In this document: piece after piece, positions 21,039 to 35,300 of the stretch | Layout: every line of letters starts with the position of its first letter | Numbering within the stretch: position 1 is the first letter of the stretch | Assembly (NCBI GenBank): GCA_000497125.2 | Contig: CM035320.1 | Coordinates: forward strand, 194,001 to 258,000 | DNA length: 64,000 nt | From: Spironucleus salmonicida | Lineage: Eukaryota; Fornicata; Diplomonadida; Hexamitidae | Direction of reading: 5' to 3' | Translations under genes and position numbers: made by a program | The notes under the pieces: model-generated | Database searches by the model: none | What the model was told of the DNA's origin: nothing | The model's input: the letters and a program-made list of their open reading frames with translations, nothing else

Positions 21039-23003
21039 ATGTCCGCACCAATTGATAATCCATTTGCTTCCATAAGACTTGAATAAGATTTAAAACAAAC
21101 TACTCGAGATGTAAAATAGATGCAAAGACGATACTTAGATCTTCCTATTGCAGAAAAGACTGCTATGTAACAATAATAGACTACTAAAATCACTGTTTCT
21201 GATCTTAGACGTGAAGATAAGGAGATTTTTGGAACTGATAAGCCAACTTCATTAAGATCTATTACTCCAATAGTTCCTGAAAATTTTCTACCTGAAACTA
21301 TGCGGCCTACTATCAGAACTGGTGTTAAATAGTTTATAGATAAGACTAAATAGCTTTGTAGATTATCTATTAATACAGCAATGAAAGAGTCAGAAATGGA
21401 AGCACTAAATGCTTTTGCAATCGATCGAAATCTGGTATTATAAAAATAAGAATTAGATTTAAATAGACTTGAGATTGCCATCGAAAGAAAGATACGTGAA
21501 ATGGAAGAGGTAAGTTTGGGAAATTAAAGAAGTGGAGAGCAAAGTGGGCTGAAATTAGACTAGGTTAAGCGAAAAATTGATGAATTATAAGTAGTTTTAG
21601 ATCAAATATTATAAGAAATATCACGTTAGTGTGAAACACTTTAAGTAAATCTAAAAGCACGTGATATGATAGAAATAGTAGCAAAATTAGCAGGAACTGA
21701 CATATCATATTTGTTCAAAAATCGTGAGAACTAGTTGGAATTTTTTTAATTGAACCATGTCGATATCGACTATTAACCAAAACCGAAATCATAATTATCA
21801 TCTAAACCATTGTAAGTATTAACACGTGAAAAAACGTAAGAAATAAGATAATTTGACTAGTTTTCAGTTCTTCGGTTACCAGAAGTAATGCAGTTAGCAA
21901 GAAGCTATATTTAATTTGGAGGTGTATTAAGTTTAAGCGAAGTAAAGAATTAAATTTAAAAAGATAATAAATAGACTTAAAAAATATCAATAGATTTTGA
22001 TTTTATAACTTTTGTTTCATAAATTTAAACTGACCTTTCTGTTAACGTTAGACCACTACCTCCTGGCATAATTTAAGATAAAATTATTGAGAAACCACAA
22101 ATTCTTAGAAATTTTGAATCCTAGGACCTTGAGGCATAACCATATAATATATTTGAAAGATTAGGATAAAACAGTCTGTAAATAGCTGATTCTCGTATTT
22201 AAAGAGCAAATAACTTGCTTATTTAATCGTATGATTATCCTCCAGTTATCCCATTTGAATAAACATCAGATTTTAATGATAATCTTTCTCTTTTAGAAGA
22301 ATCTAATTTAGTTAGGACAAACAATCTTTAAGATATAAACTAAATGATAGAAGGATAGTAGAGTAAACTTTCTGAGGCAAATGAGTTGTACGGTTCGTAA
22401 GAAATTATGTTGTAATAAAAAGTAGAAGATGTATCCTAAAAAATTTAAATAAGCTAAAAACTAGTCAATTCTTTTGATCGTGATGCATTAAAAACTACGG
22501 CAGAGGCTTTTATTTATGATTTAACTTAATATTAATCTTTGGATGAACTGACTGTAGATAAAATTTCAGACGAACTTGACATGCTTCACGCATGTATTGC
22601 ACAATCTGGTGTTTTTGCTGAAGTTATTTAAAAAGATGATAAAAACTTAAATTCAAATACTATTTTAGCTAGAATGGAGTTAATTATGAACGAGACAATG
22701 GCTAATATTTATTCTTTTACTGTCAACTAGATCAAAGAAGGTAGATATGTTTTAGATAAAAGAAGACGCGAAGTTGCTAGGAATGCCAAAATGAATGAAT
22801 TAATGAAATTAGGCGAAAAATAAGCAGAAAAATAGAAAATTAGAGAATAGAGACTCAAAAAAGTAAAACCAATCACTAGAACTGTTGTAGAAAAAAGCTT
22901 TTTTAATTAGAAGAAAAAGACTGCGGTTTAATTAGATTTAGAAGAAAGACTGAAACGAGAGCAGGGGAAAGATGTAGGAGAAGATACAGATTATTATTAG
23001 TGA
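21039..23003 (+). CDS. Coiled-coil axonemal-type protein, possibly CFAP100-like
   Basis: 654 residues. N-terminus MSAPIDNPFASIRLEQDL and the region around FIDKTKQLCRLSINTAMKES then EMEALNAFAIDRNLVLQKQE resemble the DUF4200 proteins CFAP100/CFAP73 (MIA complex). These sit between inner-arm dynein I1 and the doublet. There the same arrangement of a fish-hook N-terminus and a long E/K helix that senses MEaL-F occurs. Residues about 130-260 and 440-600 are predicted coiled coil by heptads; the C-terminus is Lys/Glu-rich. No catalytic motif. The resemblance is by eye and modest. At minimum it is a long helical cytoskeletal protein expressed from an uninterrupted 1965-base gene. Confidence 0.6.
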
Positions 23004-23161
23004 TTTTAATGATAGGATTTCATGAAATTAAGTATTCAATTGTTTCCTAAATTATATACTATTATTTTTAATAATAAATAATATAACTAATATCCATTGT
23101 TTCACAAAAGATATTGTTCACATAAATTTATATAATAATAATATATTTAACAAAAAATTTA

Positions 23162-24850
23162 ATGGACATAATTTAATAAAAAGTGCCTTTTTAGTATAGT
23201 TCTGTATATTCTTTATTTGCAAACTAGACTAGATTATCGTTAACTAAAAAAGTATTTCAATCTATTTATGGTGTTGAAAACTAGGCATATACATATACGT
23301 ATTTAGACATATTAAGAATGGCATCTTTACTAGCATCTGGTATGCAATAAATGTATTTATTACACCAAACAAAAAGTGTATTGGTTATTTCTAAATCACA
23401 AATTGAAACTTATGTTATAATTTTGGCTTGTTCTGCCCTCTCTGTTGATGTCAGTATTGTATCAGATGAACTATCAGTAAAAGAAATTCAAAAAATTTAG
23501 GAAGATGTGAGAGCCGATTTAATATTTTTGCCTTTTAAGCTTATGGAGCATATTGATGGTTAGAAAATTATTCTAGATGATGACCCTTTTTAAAGATCCT
23601 ACCTTGTTGAGAATAGATAATTTGAAGCTCCTAAACTGCTATTTTTCTAGCATATAGAATAACTAGACTCTACAATTGATAAAAACGCTTATTTCAAATA
23701 TTAAAATGAAATAATTTAAACAAAACCCACAGATTTTCAAATTAATTTCTCTTTTCACTCTCTTATCACTAAATAAGCAATATTAATGCAATTTTTACAT
23801 GATTAAAATCCCTTTTACAACAATAATATATATAATTTTCTTACATTCAATTAAAAGCACCCTTTAGACATAAAAATTACTGCTTTCTAATCAATAATTC
23901 CAGACTCAATATAACAGTCTATTTTAATTTAGTAGTCAGTGAAATTAGCTAGAAAGCGTTTATATCCTGATTTTAATATTCAGGAAGTTGCACATATTCA
24001 TTCCTTACACAAATCCAATCTTATTTTAGCATTCGCTACAATGATTCAAAATGGAATTATCCACCTATCGTCAGTTTAGTTTTGCCACATTGTTTCACCA
24101 ACATATATTGCATTAAATGCAGGTTCATTCAAAGATTTTGTAGCTTGTTTTAATTTCTAAAAACTAAATTTTAAGAAATCCAAACGTATTTTTGAAAAAA
24201 TATTATTTGAAAAATAAGCATAGTTATATAGTAATAAGTAAATCTTTATCAACTAACTTCCTAAGTCTTAAAATTAAAAATATGAAATTTAAGATATTTA
24301 GAATTAAATAGGGGGACGACTACGTATAATTTTAATAGAAGAACCTAATTTGATGATTTCTGACCTTCTTATTAGCGCATTCAACTGTGAAATTCTTGGA
24401 TTCTCAATGGTTGAAAATGCTGGGTTTTTAAGCGTGTAAGCTGTTGAAAGTCTTACACGAGCACAAATAGGTCAAAATTTCACAGAAGCGCCACTTATTT
24501 TACCTCATTAAATGAAGAAGACTCTGCTTATTGGAGAAGAATAAATTGTTTGTGATATGGAATTTGGTAAAATTGAAGGTAAAGAGCTTGAATGGAATGT
24601 ATAACTAGGTTATTTACGTGTTATAGATGGATCTTTTAACCAAAAGTATAAACTATGTAGTGGAAAGTTCAATGTTAATGAGTTCGAGACCGGAAAAATT
24701 GTAATATTTTTGGGATTTTTTGACTTTGCTTTCCCTAAATATTTAAAAGAATCTGCTAAACGTTAACTCGCATGGGCAGAGCATTATGGGAAAGACTTGG
24801 ATTAGCAAGAATTCAATAAACTTATTATGGAAATTGGGCTTTTTGAGTGA
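23162..24850 (+). CDS. Acyl-CoA-synthetase-like protein without the ATP loop
   Basis: 562 residues aligned in outline with long-chain acyl-CoA synthetases of the ANL superfamily. It has a TYLDILRMASLLASGM opening, then SVLVISKSQIETYVIILACSALSVDVSIV. Later come GGRLRIILIEEPNLMISDLL and GFSMVENAGFLSVQ, which replace GYG-TE, and a C-terminal LAWAEHYGKDLDQQEFNKLI helix. The adenylate-forming P-loop (YTSGTTG-PK) is not found, and the GYG-TE and YRTGD motifs are eroded. The frame is intact. It is therefore probably a catalytically dead paralogue with a binding or scaffolding role, or a very divergent enzyme. The gene begins 158 bases after the coiled-coil gene. Confidence 0.55.
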
Positions 24851-25124
24851 TACACGATGAATATTAATTATAATTAATTTTTAGTATATAATTTTCAGCC
24901 AAATACTATAAAAATATAAGAAAAATGATTACATTAATAATATTATAAATATATACTTTTTCTCTAAACCTATGAGTTTAAAATGTTTTATATTAACTTA
25001 AATTTTTACTAAAATAATTCAACTAGGTAGATGGTAACATAGTTATGTAATAATTTTAATATAATGCTAAACAAAAAAGCACTAGTAAATCATATATTTT
25101 CTAATTCTAGTGAAAGTTAAGAAT

Positions 25125-26471
25125 TCATATGTTAAAAGTATCTGGTTTATTTTTTAATACAGATTTGTATTTTAATACAATTAAAATTACTATGCATATC
25201 GCTATAAGTATAGCTAAGGCAAGACAAATAGATACAGTTTTGACATAAACTTACCAAGTTTTATTATCATTTTATATAATTTCTGTTTACTATTCTTAGT
25301 TAATATCTAATCCATTCTTACCTCTAGTAAGATTAAACGGAGTAGCGAATACTTAGTTAAAGATACCTGCATTTTTATCATAATGTTTAGGAATAATTGA
25401 GAATGCCTTATACTCTACACATAATGTATTCTATCCTCGTGCAATATACATAAATCCATTATTTCCCCAATCTTCTCCCCAAGAATTTTTAGCAATCCAT
25501 ACATCCTGATTCTTAAACTTCCCATAACCTACTAATACTATTGCATGATTTGATGTCCCTTTACAAGTGAAATTATCGATAACATAATCTCCAGAATAGT
25601 CACGGAATTATGTACTTGCTTATGAGCCGTTTTCTATATATATACTAGATCCTACAGCTAGTCCTCTAGCCAGATACTACTATACTTTTTGAATATCATA
25701 AGTACCATTCTTCATTAATAGGTTTATAACAGGAGTTTTCTGACTACTTTTGAAATCATATTTTCTGGGCATATTAAATACTTTGTATGGTATTAAATAT
25801 TAGTCTGGGCTTACTTTGGGCTCAAAAATTTTTAAATCAATGAATGATTAATTATTCTTTTCGTATTCATATGGAAAATTTTACGTAGTTTCAACAGTCT
25901 TCCAAATTTTTGGATTATCTAGCATATAGTTTAATGTTAAAATAGAATTTCCACCTTAACAATAATTCGAAGCTGAAAATACATTCGACATTAAGTACTA
26001 CTCAGATAAATCTAAATTTATGGCCGTATTATTAAATTCAGACTAAGTTATTTTCTCATGATCATGTAGAATAGAATTTTCTAATAGTGCAATAGTGGCA
26101 AAAGCCCAACAAGATCCGCAATATAATTACCTTTTTGCTTTAGTCACAAGACCCATCTCACGCAAATCAACAGATTCTGGTATAGATTGAAGTTTTGGAA
26201 GAGGATCCACACTCAATAATCTATGATAATTATTATTTGATGACAAAAATTTTGAATCAGTATGTCCCAAAAATAATTCTGGATACTTATCAAAATTTAC
26301 ATTTATAGTACAGTTGATACACTAAGATTTTGATTTAAGAAACTTAGCAAAATTTGTGCAGAAGATTTGTTCATTGCTTTTGTTGAAAGATTTATTATAA
26401 TATATAAGGAATTCAGTATAAGCATCGATGCAATCAATTGAGACTGGGATGAAAGCAAACAGGACTAACAT
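25125..26471 (-). CDS. Papain-family cysteine protease with C-terminal membrane anchor
   Basis: 448 residues, clan CA family C1. Signal peptide MLVLFAFIPVSIDC, then a propeptide and a mature domain starting near IPESVDLREMGLVT. Catalytic residues seen: Cys about 121 in YCGSCWAFA (with an oxyanion Gln coded TAA nearby as RQLYCGS), His about 309 in SNHAIVLVGYGK, and Asn about 329 in AKNSWGEDWGNNG. After the protease comes a linker and a strong hydrophobic span (VSICLALAILIAICIVILIVL) with a short cytosolic tail. Such C-terminal anchoring is unusual for papain proteases but known in some protists. An in-frame ATG at 26570 would add 33 hydrophobic residues; the shorter start gives a cleaner signal peptide. 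Likely lysosome-like vacuoles or cell surface. Confidence 0.88.
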
Positions 26472-26680
26472 TTCTAAATTCGATAAAAGTAACCAGACAA
26501 TGCTAACATATTATTTTAAAAGAATTAATGGACGATATAGAATCAATAAAATATAATTTAAAAGTTACATAACAAAATTTATAAATAAAATTGATTATAG
26601 AATAAGTTAAAATAACATTAATGTTATTAATATTAATTAACTGATAAAGTTATAATAATTTAATTTAAGAATAGAGAAAT

Positions 26681-27280
26681 TCAAGATAAGTATATAGAAT
26701 ATATAAATATTATATATATGAATATTATAATAATAAAATCTTGTATTTCATGAGTCTTAGTAAAGTAAGAACTTAATATATTTTAAATCGAATAATTTTA
26801 GTTTATGAGTTAAGTAATGATAAGATTCTCATATTTTATACTTACAAAGATGTATATATGGTAGGTTATACCTTAAAAATAAATATTCTGATAATAAAGA
26901 TCGTGATACTATCCGGAATCCATCCGAGATATTGTTTAAGTTTTAAAACTAATATATTTCAATTATATAATATATTAAGAAATATAAATAAAGGAGAAAT
27001 ACATAACCATTATATATAATATACTATAGTAAAAATATATAAATAAATTATAATTAAACTTTGTGAAAATTGTTTAACCTCTCACTTTAATGATATATGA
27101 AATATCTTTGATAGGGTTAATATCATATTGCACCTCTAATTAAACTAATTTGGATAGTTTACTCCTCTCTTACATATCAAATAATAAAACTATTTGTATG
27201 TGTCTAATTTTTATAAAGCAACATTCAAATGAATAATTTGGCATAGAGTCAAAGAAGAAAATTCGAATATAACTAAGCAT
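26681..27280 (-). CDS. Doubtful ORF, 199 residues
   Basis: An ATG-to-TGA frame of 199 residues in an otherwise empty 1.1 kb. The first 70 codons look coding (QERSKLSKLVQLEVQYDINP, SYIIKVRGQT). The rest is dominated by Ile, Tyr and Phe, as AT-rich noncoding DNA would give under a one-stop code. By my estimate an opening of this length is expected by chance about once in thirty frames here. If real, it would be a small protein with hydrophobic C-terminal half. No family recognised. Confidence 0.25.
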
Positions 27281-27552
27281 ACATCATTTATGTTAAGATA
27301 AATTTAGTATTAGCAATAGATGTATATGTTTTTAAATAATTAAACGTATGCTTAGACGTCTATGACTACAAGTTGTCTTTTCCTAAAAATAAGTTTATAT
27401 AATTTTTATGAAGCTTTATTGATTATTCATAATAATGTTTGAAACTAAAGAAATAACATATTAATAAAAAACTATAAACACGAAGTCATGAAATATTGAG
27501 AAGACTTACTATCATATCGTTGTAATTATAATAAGTATAATCTATCGAATCA

Positions 27553-28887
27553 TCATCCTTCATTTATGAGTGCCCTTATATTACGGTGATGGCGGTTACG
27601 AACTCCTAGTGCAGTAAGTGCCAAAATAACATAATAACAAAGTGCACAAAATTAAACAAATGCAGAAATAAGATAGATCCTATTAAACAGCGGAAATAAT
27701 TCCCACGCTAAGACTAGTACTATATTTAGTACTATCATAAGAATAACATCGATACGTATAACGTGAACTGCTATTTTTTCTACTGCAAGTAGGAGAGCAT
27801 ATGAGCATTGAGTGAGTGGTACAAGTATAGCTGAGATATAAGCTGCTGCAAACATTGTATAATCAAAGCTATGAATATTATTAGTTAATGCTACACTAAT
27901 AAGTACTATACCTGATTGTACGGTAATTAATAATATAGATAAAATGCATAATTTAGCCAAACGGCTTCTTATTAAAGTAATTTCATCAAAACAATTAAAA
28001 TATGCATCTCGATACTCAACTGCAAAAGAAAGCTAAATAGCATACATATGATAATAAACTGAATAAAGATAGAATTATGCGAAAGCTATATTTGATGCAA
28101 AATTAATGCAATATGCACATAAAGTGAAATGGTAAATAAATAGAAAAGTAAATTAACCTAACTATGGAATAATAGCTTTAAACAATGGTACAGCCACTTA
28201 TGAGAAGTGAAATCTAGATTCTTATAACACCCATATAAAAAATAACGTATCTTAATTCATAATGATAATAGTTACGATTAAAATTAAATCTATACATGAC
28301 CGGATTAGGTAGAAATATGATAGATTAAGTGGTTGCAAAATTTATGCATACAAAACAGGAACAAGTTAAAATAAGTACCAACTTACAGAAAACGAAAAAT
28401 GTTTTAGTGGCGGTAATTTAGTTAGAAGAATTTCCTTAAGTATCATAAATGAAACACACATAGGATATAACACGAATTTCTTTAACTCTACCAAGACAAC
28501 TATACCTAAACCGGTGTGAAAAGTAAAAAACAATAGTAGTGACTCTACTACTATTAAAAATACTGAGTATATAAATTAATAAAGCAAAGTTAAAAAAAAT
28601 GCTTATTTATTCACAGAGCCCAAATAAACTCCAAAAGTAGTAATAAAATATTTATCTGCTTGACGTATAAGGGTAGTATTTAGCGTTATTAATTAAAAAT
28701 AGCACATTTCTAAAATAACACATGTAGTAGAAAATGAATATGAACGAGTTTAAAAAGCACACAGTGTAATAACAATAAATGCAGTATGAACAATTCCAAG
28801 AATAAATATATGAAGCAAATTAAAATCTATATATGAATCTGAATTTCTCTTTACTCCTAAAGATGGCTTTCTAGATAGTAAGTCCAT
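27553..28887 (-). CDS. Polytopic membrane protein, 444 residues
   Basis: 444 residues with about ten to twelve hydrophobic spans and a short cytosolic N-terminus (MDLLSRKPSLGVKRNSDS). Hydrophilic loops are short; the longest, EYRDAYFNCFDEITLIRSRL, lies before the last four spans. Length and span number would fit several secondary transporter families (MATE-like among them), but I see no signature that selects one. Codon usage is host-like, with Gln as TAA/TAG. Not related by sequence to the GC-rich pair in this window. Likely a plasma-membrane or vacuolar carrier, substrate unknown. Confidence 0.75.
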
Positions 28888-29355
28888 TATGGAAGGGGTT
28901 TTTAATATTCTGAGTAAAATACATAACATTATAGTTTATACTCATTATTTTACAAATTTTTATGTTCTATTAGAATTGTAAATTCTAGTTTATGTGAATG
29001 CAAATGTTACAATAGTAAATTACAGAAATTAATTAAATAATTAAAGTCTTATTAATGCATTTTCAGATAATATAATTTTTTAGTAAATAGTGATAGTAAT
29101 TTTAATGGCTAATTTGATAATATTTTTTCTATTTTTCTTTTAAATTATGTCGTTAGATATTCAAGCAAAATTATAGATAAGATTTTTTAAGAGCTGATTA
29201 ATGAATTCGAGTAATAATATTATTTAGTATTATACGCATTTATCTACTAGCAATGATCTACTCTAATTAAATACCTAGCAAGTCTAATATTACTTAAATA
29301 TAAAAAATTTGGATTAGTTAATAAAATAAATTCCTTATTTGATACTAAGCATCTT
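28888..29355. other. Intergenic region
   Basis: 468 very AT-rich bases between the start of the membrane protein and the end of the dynein gene. It must hold the membrane protein's promoter and the dynein 3' region. No ORF, repeat or RNA gene seen. Confidence 0.4.
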
Positions 29356-32300
29356 TCAGTCACTCAAACTAGCGAATAAAGCCACAGACCTCTTAATCCA
29401 GTGCCTGGCACTTCCAGATTGACACGGAACAGCCACATTAAGTAAGAAATTTGTTGAATGCCCAGTAGTGCTTAAAGTACCGAATCTGGCGAGAGTTCGG
29501 TAGCACGGGCAGCAGTATAAATTGTCATCGACATCAGTATTTTATGCCTCTTTAGATCCGACAATTATAGGAATTAAGCGGATAATTGGCATTTTAGAGT
29601 AAAGTTCACGAGGACGTGCCTCTACTAACATTCCCAGTTCCATATCGAATCTCGAGGCTTCTAAATAAAGCCCAGAAATATAAGACCCATCGTTAAGAAC
29701 ATCTGGTTAAAATGCTGAATTACCAGCAGTGAAGATCCTTGCCTCTAAAACGTTTTTATTTTCAATTAGAGCTATATCATCAATTGTGGCTTAACAGATC
29801 TCAAAATTGTAGCCTATTGTATCAATTGCGATTGTATACTTACGAGCATAATTCTATAAGACTGATGTCAAATAACCTTAAGCAAAGAAAAATGAGGAGA
29901 TGTGGAAGATTCCTGGCTTGCCTATTTCGATCCAATTTCTAAAGAAGCTAATACGTAAATTCATATCTTAAAGATAGGAAGAAAGTGGTTTTAATGATGG
30001 ATATGAATATTTAGCGAAAGCTTCTGGTAGCTTGTTCATCATTACAGATAAAAATATATCTTCTAGTTCTGATGAGAGAATTGTAAGGCCCCGTAGAGCT
30101 CTTACAAGTTCCTTTAGGTTTAATTGCATTGTATCAATGAGTACATTAAATCTACCACATTCTTGGACTAAAAGCGAGTTCAGAGATTCTTCAAAACGGG
30201 TAGGATATCTAAGTGAGATTGCCTCTAAATCGAATGAGTCCGGTAGTTGCTTGATGATACTGTTGATTACGTCCGTTTCAGAGTTAACTGGTGCAGATTC
30301 TGTATTTGTTTCTTCCTTAGAAACAGCATCATCAAGTTTTCCTGTTTAAAGGATCAAAATCTCAGTTAATAAGTTGTTAGAATCTTGTCTATCAGATGTG
30401 ATATTGGAGTTGGTGTTTAAACCAAGATTATTAGGATGACATTCAATTGAAACGTGATCATTAATGTATTCTAAATAGTCTCTATAACCTAAGCCATTTG
30501 TAAGTTGATGTAACAAATATTCAGGTGTTTCAGATGTTTTTTATTCCATAGTAGGGAAAATCCAATTTTCTTAGAATATTGATGGATTCAAGAAATCTTC
30601 AACAATTGCACTAACACAACGTTAATCAGTAGCATCTGTAACGCAACCTCCAATATTTATTTCAGCGAAAAGATATTATAATGCATGTTTAGGATAAATA
30701 TCAGGGTATTTGTCTAAGAAGATTGGTAATTACTAAATACAAATACCTATGTCTGCGGCAGACCAAGGATAAGGTGTGTTGAATCCAATTGGACCATACT
30801 TTTTCCGTTAGAGTAATACCGAATAGAATAACGATAAAGAATATGTTAATTTCTTAAATTTCTCCATATTCTCAGGTACTTCACATGCTTCATTCATTTA
30901 TTTCTCAGTAATATTAGTTTCCCACACTCGTAATAAATTAGCTTTAAGCGAGTTCGGATTTTCAACAGAAACTTTGACTGAATTTTGTAATATAGCAACT
31001 GGAAATTCAGGAGTAGGTTATGCTGACAACCATAAACGGAAATCACGATGAACAGATGCAGGATCTGCTTAAAGCGCTTCTAATGTTAATTGTAATTATT
31101 TTAAGAAACCTACAGATAAATGACAGTTTTGTAATACACACCAATTACCTCTCTCAACAAATGTTGTGACTAAGTTTAATGCAGTTTTTTCAATTCCACG
31201 ACCTAATGATAATACTTATATCTTTTTATCCATGCGCATTTGCTCAGCAAACATCATAAGATCATTAATAGGATCTGCCATATCAGCTAACAAGAATAAT
31301 ATAGGTTATATATTATTAGAATCCTTATAAGATTTTTCTAAATTGAATACTTATGGCTTGTTGAAGTCAGCACCCAATGTCTTTTCGATAAATATCCTCA
31401 TATATGCTAAAACCCTATCTGGACGTAAAGTTGAGATGGGTAAAAATCTCTAGAATTCAGACAGTTATGTGTCATAAGGGGAAGGCAATGCACATTCTTC
31501 TGGCTTCTATGATTCAAACATATCCTTCCAAGCTATTTATGCCTTTAAATCTCTGAAAGAATGAGATATTCCTTTAAATGCTGATCCTAAACTTTCTAGT
31601 TCACAAATAGACTTCCAATATTTCTCTTCTAACCAATCGTTGCATGGATTTTATGATGTAGCCTCACGCATCTTTGACCCTATTAGTAAAAATTTCATCT
31701 CTGTATTAGTAATCTTATTTTCAGATTTCAAGATTCTAAGAGCGATTAAGAAAGCAAATAATGGTTTATGCGACTCAAACAAAGATCTGCATATATTTTG
31801 ATACAGATAAAGAGTAAATGCTTCTATAAGGTTCTTTAAGCGAGTTTCTAAATCATCACACTATTCAGTACCTTAAATTGATTAAGTATATAGCTAAATG
31901 TACCAATTTAAAGAATATTGATACATAAATTCAATTTTAACAAGATCTTAAACGCAAAAATACAAAATAGATGCCCTATTAGACATTGGGACATACTTTT
32001 AACGAGTTTAATCGATCTCTGCTTCAGTTATTTCAGACTCTTTGACTTTTTCGGTAATCTCCTTTGACGTCTTCTAGGAAAGAGACAATGTATCAATAAG
32101 TGTTTCATTTTATAAAATATCACCTGTCGATGTAGATAACAGGTAAAGTACTTTTTCAGATAATTATTTAAGTTCTAAACGCATCTTACTATTGCTTACT
32201 ACTAGACTAGCCTTGAGAGCCTCTTGGTCGGGTCTTTCTAAAGCGACGAGAACACCTAAAAGCTAATCAGATAGACCTAATTGAGTAATAGCGAAGTTGA

Positions 32301-35300
32301 TTACAGTTACTTTAACAAATGATTCTGCTGAGTAATTAGGATTGGCTAAATGAGTACAGAGATATAGTTTGAATGATGGATTATAAGGTATAGCTGAATC
32401 ACCCAATTTAACACATATTTAGTTTGATGCGTCTTTAATGAAATTCTAATCTAAAACTGTGTTAAGAGATGGATCTATTTCATCAGTAACATTAATAATT
32501 AATAATATTTTACCAAATCTAATACAATTTTCTAATGTTCTTAATAAATCTTTATCCGAGGCTTTTGCTACTTCAAGACCTTACTCTTTATAAAAATTCT
32601 TTAAAAATTATTGTGCTTATTGTTCTGGATCTATTAGCAAGCAGTATTTTTAACTAGTAAACATAAAAGAAGAGTTTTCCATAGAATGAGTATCAGATGG
32701 TAGTTTATACTAATTAATGTAATTCATAATCGTAACGTCATCTGATAAGATATCTGTTACTTTCATATTTCCATTCTTTTCAGTTGATGTTGGTATTTAT
32801 AATTCATTTAGTTTAGCAACCCAGTCAATAGAAATTCTATACCTAAAATCGCTAGTAAATGCTCCTTGATAAATAACCGCAGACGCCCCAAATAAATTGT
32901 CACCTAAAATATGTTTGATAGATTTATCTAGTTCTACAAGTTATTCTTACCATCTTACTTATTCTCCAGACAGTGAAACAATAAGTGTCTGAGCTCGATC
33001 AAGTCTTTTAGCAGTATCATCTACTTATAATGACAGTTATTCTTTCTACTCAACAGCTTTATTAAATTTGTCTTCTAATTCTGCGATTTTATTTTCCACT
33101 TCTGTTAGTCTAGCAACTGTCTCTGATAAACTCTTTTCGACAATAACTAATTCTTCTTATGCCTCTGAAAGTTTTTATCTTTTAGGTATGACCTATAAAT
33201 TGATATGATAGTATTTATACATAGCAATTACGAAAGCACAAAGACCTGCTGCCGCTAAAGACTTCTTCTACATCTACTATGGTATAAATTCAGGATCATT
33301 AATATATTTGTGAAGTTTCTTGATTGTATCCGCAGGAATGTTAGATTTATCATAGGTTCTAAGACTGGTCATCATAGTAGCAGAAGCATTTAACAATTTT
33401 TTAGCTTCGTCCCAATAATCTTCCATTTATTTACCCACATTATTAGGGTCGTTGATCTTTTTAGGTTTTATGCTAAAAAGAATACAAACAGACTCCATAC
33501 ATTACTTAACCGCCGCAGGTGGATTATTGTATGAGCCAAGTTCAGTAAAGTCATTCTTGTTAAGTTTGTCAAGAGCTTCTAAAGCAGCATCTAACAGTGG
33601 CTAAGCCTATTCTAAATCTCTTTCCGCATCTTTTTTAATTGTATCACATTCATTAAATTTACTAGACGCAACTTATTTCTCTCTAGCCACAATTTACCTA
33701 GTTTAATCTGCTTACTCTTTATCTTGTTCTAACTAGACCATCATATTATCTACATTAGCAGATGTCTCAACTAAAACTGGTTATAAATTAGTAAGGTCAA
33801 TTTACATTTAGGCAACTTTTTCTTATGTTTCTTTTAATTTGAATAGACCAGTTGATAATTACATTTTATAGCTATTAATCTTATTATAGTTAACTTGCAA
33901 AACAGAGGTGAAAAGTTTTAACAAATTTAAGAATAATGTTGGAGTAACATGATTAAATCTACCTTATTCTTCTTTATACAACTACGTAAATGATTCTATT
34001 GAAGAATGAACATAAACACAAAATTCTATAATTTTGTCTTAAATAGATTATTTAGTAAAGTTAGTATTTAATACACATTATTCTTCAATAAATTTTCCTA
34101 AAAATTCTAATTATGATGTATCTAGTAATCCACCAGCTTCTTAACCTCCATTAAAGTTAAATATTTAGATACCTACATCTTTAAGAGCATCGGATGGCCA
34201 ATTAAACATATAGTCTATCGAACAACAATTTACCAATGATGGGAACTTTCGTAAACGATTTCTAAGGCTAGTACCAGATGGGGAGAAGCACAATACTAAA
34301 TGAATATTTTATTTAACTCTAGCACAATACGTATCATATAAGTTAGGTTTTGTAACTGGTAATTGATTTTCCATGCATATTTAAGATATTGAAGCTTCTT
34401 CATAAATAGTAGCCAAATCGGCAGGTTCATATATTGCCTACACATCACATGTATTTAACAATATTGAAATATCTTCCAGTTATTAGTCATTAAATATGTG
34501 TTAGTCAGACAGTAATAAAATTTATTATTTACCAGTTAAACCAGATTTCATAACAAACTTCTTGATGTCTTCGTGCCATTCGGATATTCCATATCCCTTC
34601 TTTAACTCAATAGTAACTATGTCACAATTTAACCAATACGCAGCTAATCTAGTCAAAGACTAACGACCTACACCACCTACACCAATAAGTAATATATTAG
34701 ACGATGATTGACGAAGAATTCTAACTACCCTAGACAAATGATGTACAGCAGATTTAAATAAAACTAAGTTCATTTATTAACCCTCTTCGTTACATTTATT
34801 CAGCTCTCCGACTAAAATTTTCTGTAAAGCATTAAAATCAGTAACATCCTAATAGAGTCTATCCTATCCTATAGACAAGAAATCTGCGAACAAAATATCT
34901 TCAACACATCTATCAGTGCCGAGAATATCAGATGTAGCAATCGATAATTTCGAAATTAGAACTTTATCAAGCAGCTAATTGAACCATTTTTAGTCATTCA
35001 CATCGATTAACCTGTCAGAAAACACTCTTTAGGCCTCGTGAATGAACAAGGTAAGTATGTTATTTGTGCATTATTTAGGTTTTAACTGGACACCATTTAT
35101 ATCATTTGCGATAGATTTTGGCTCGACCATCAAAAAGCCTTAAAATAACTTGCTCAAGTCACGCAAATTAAATGTATAGTGAGTCTTAGCAGGAGTTGGT
35201 AAAAGGCCAGTTCTTGTTGAATTATAGACTTCTATTCCCATTGGAACTACTTTTCTGCACATTTGAATCATTGGAGATTGAATCTCTTCGCTGAAAGAGG

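Noticed and set aside
30032-30349. Plus-strand ORF of 105 codons in the dynein 3' part, and similar plus-strand ORFs at 36089, 37994 and 42953
   Set aside because: They lie opposite well-conserved dynein sequence and have shadow-like compositions.
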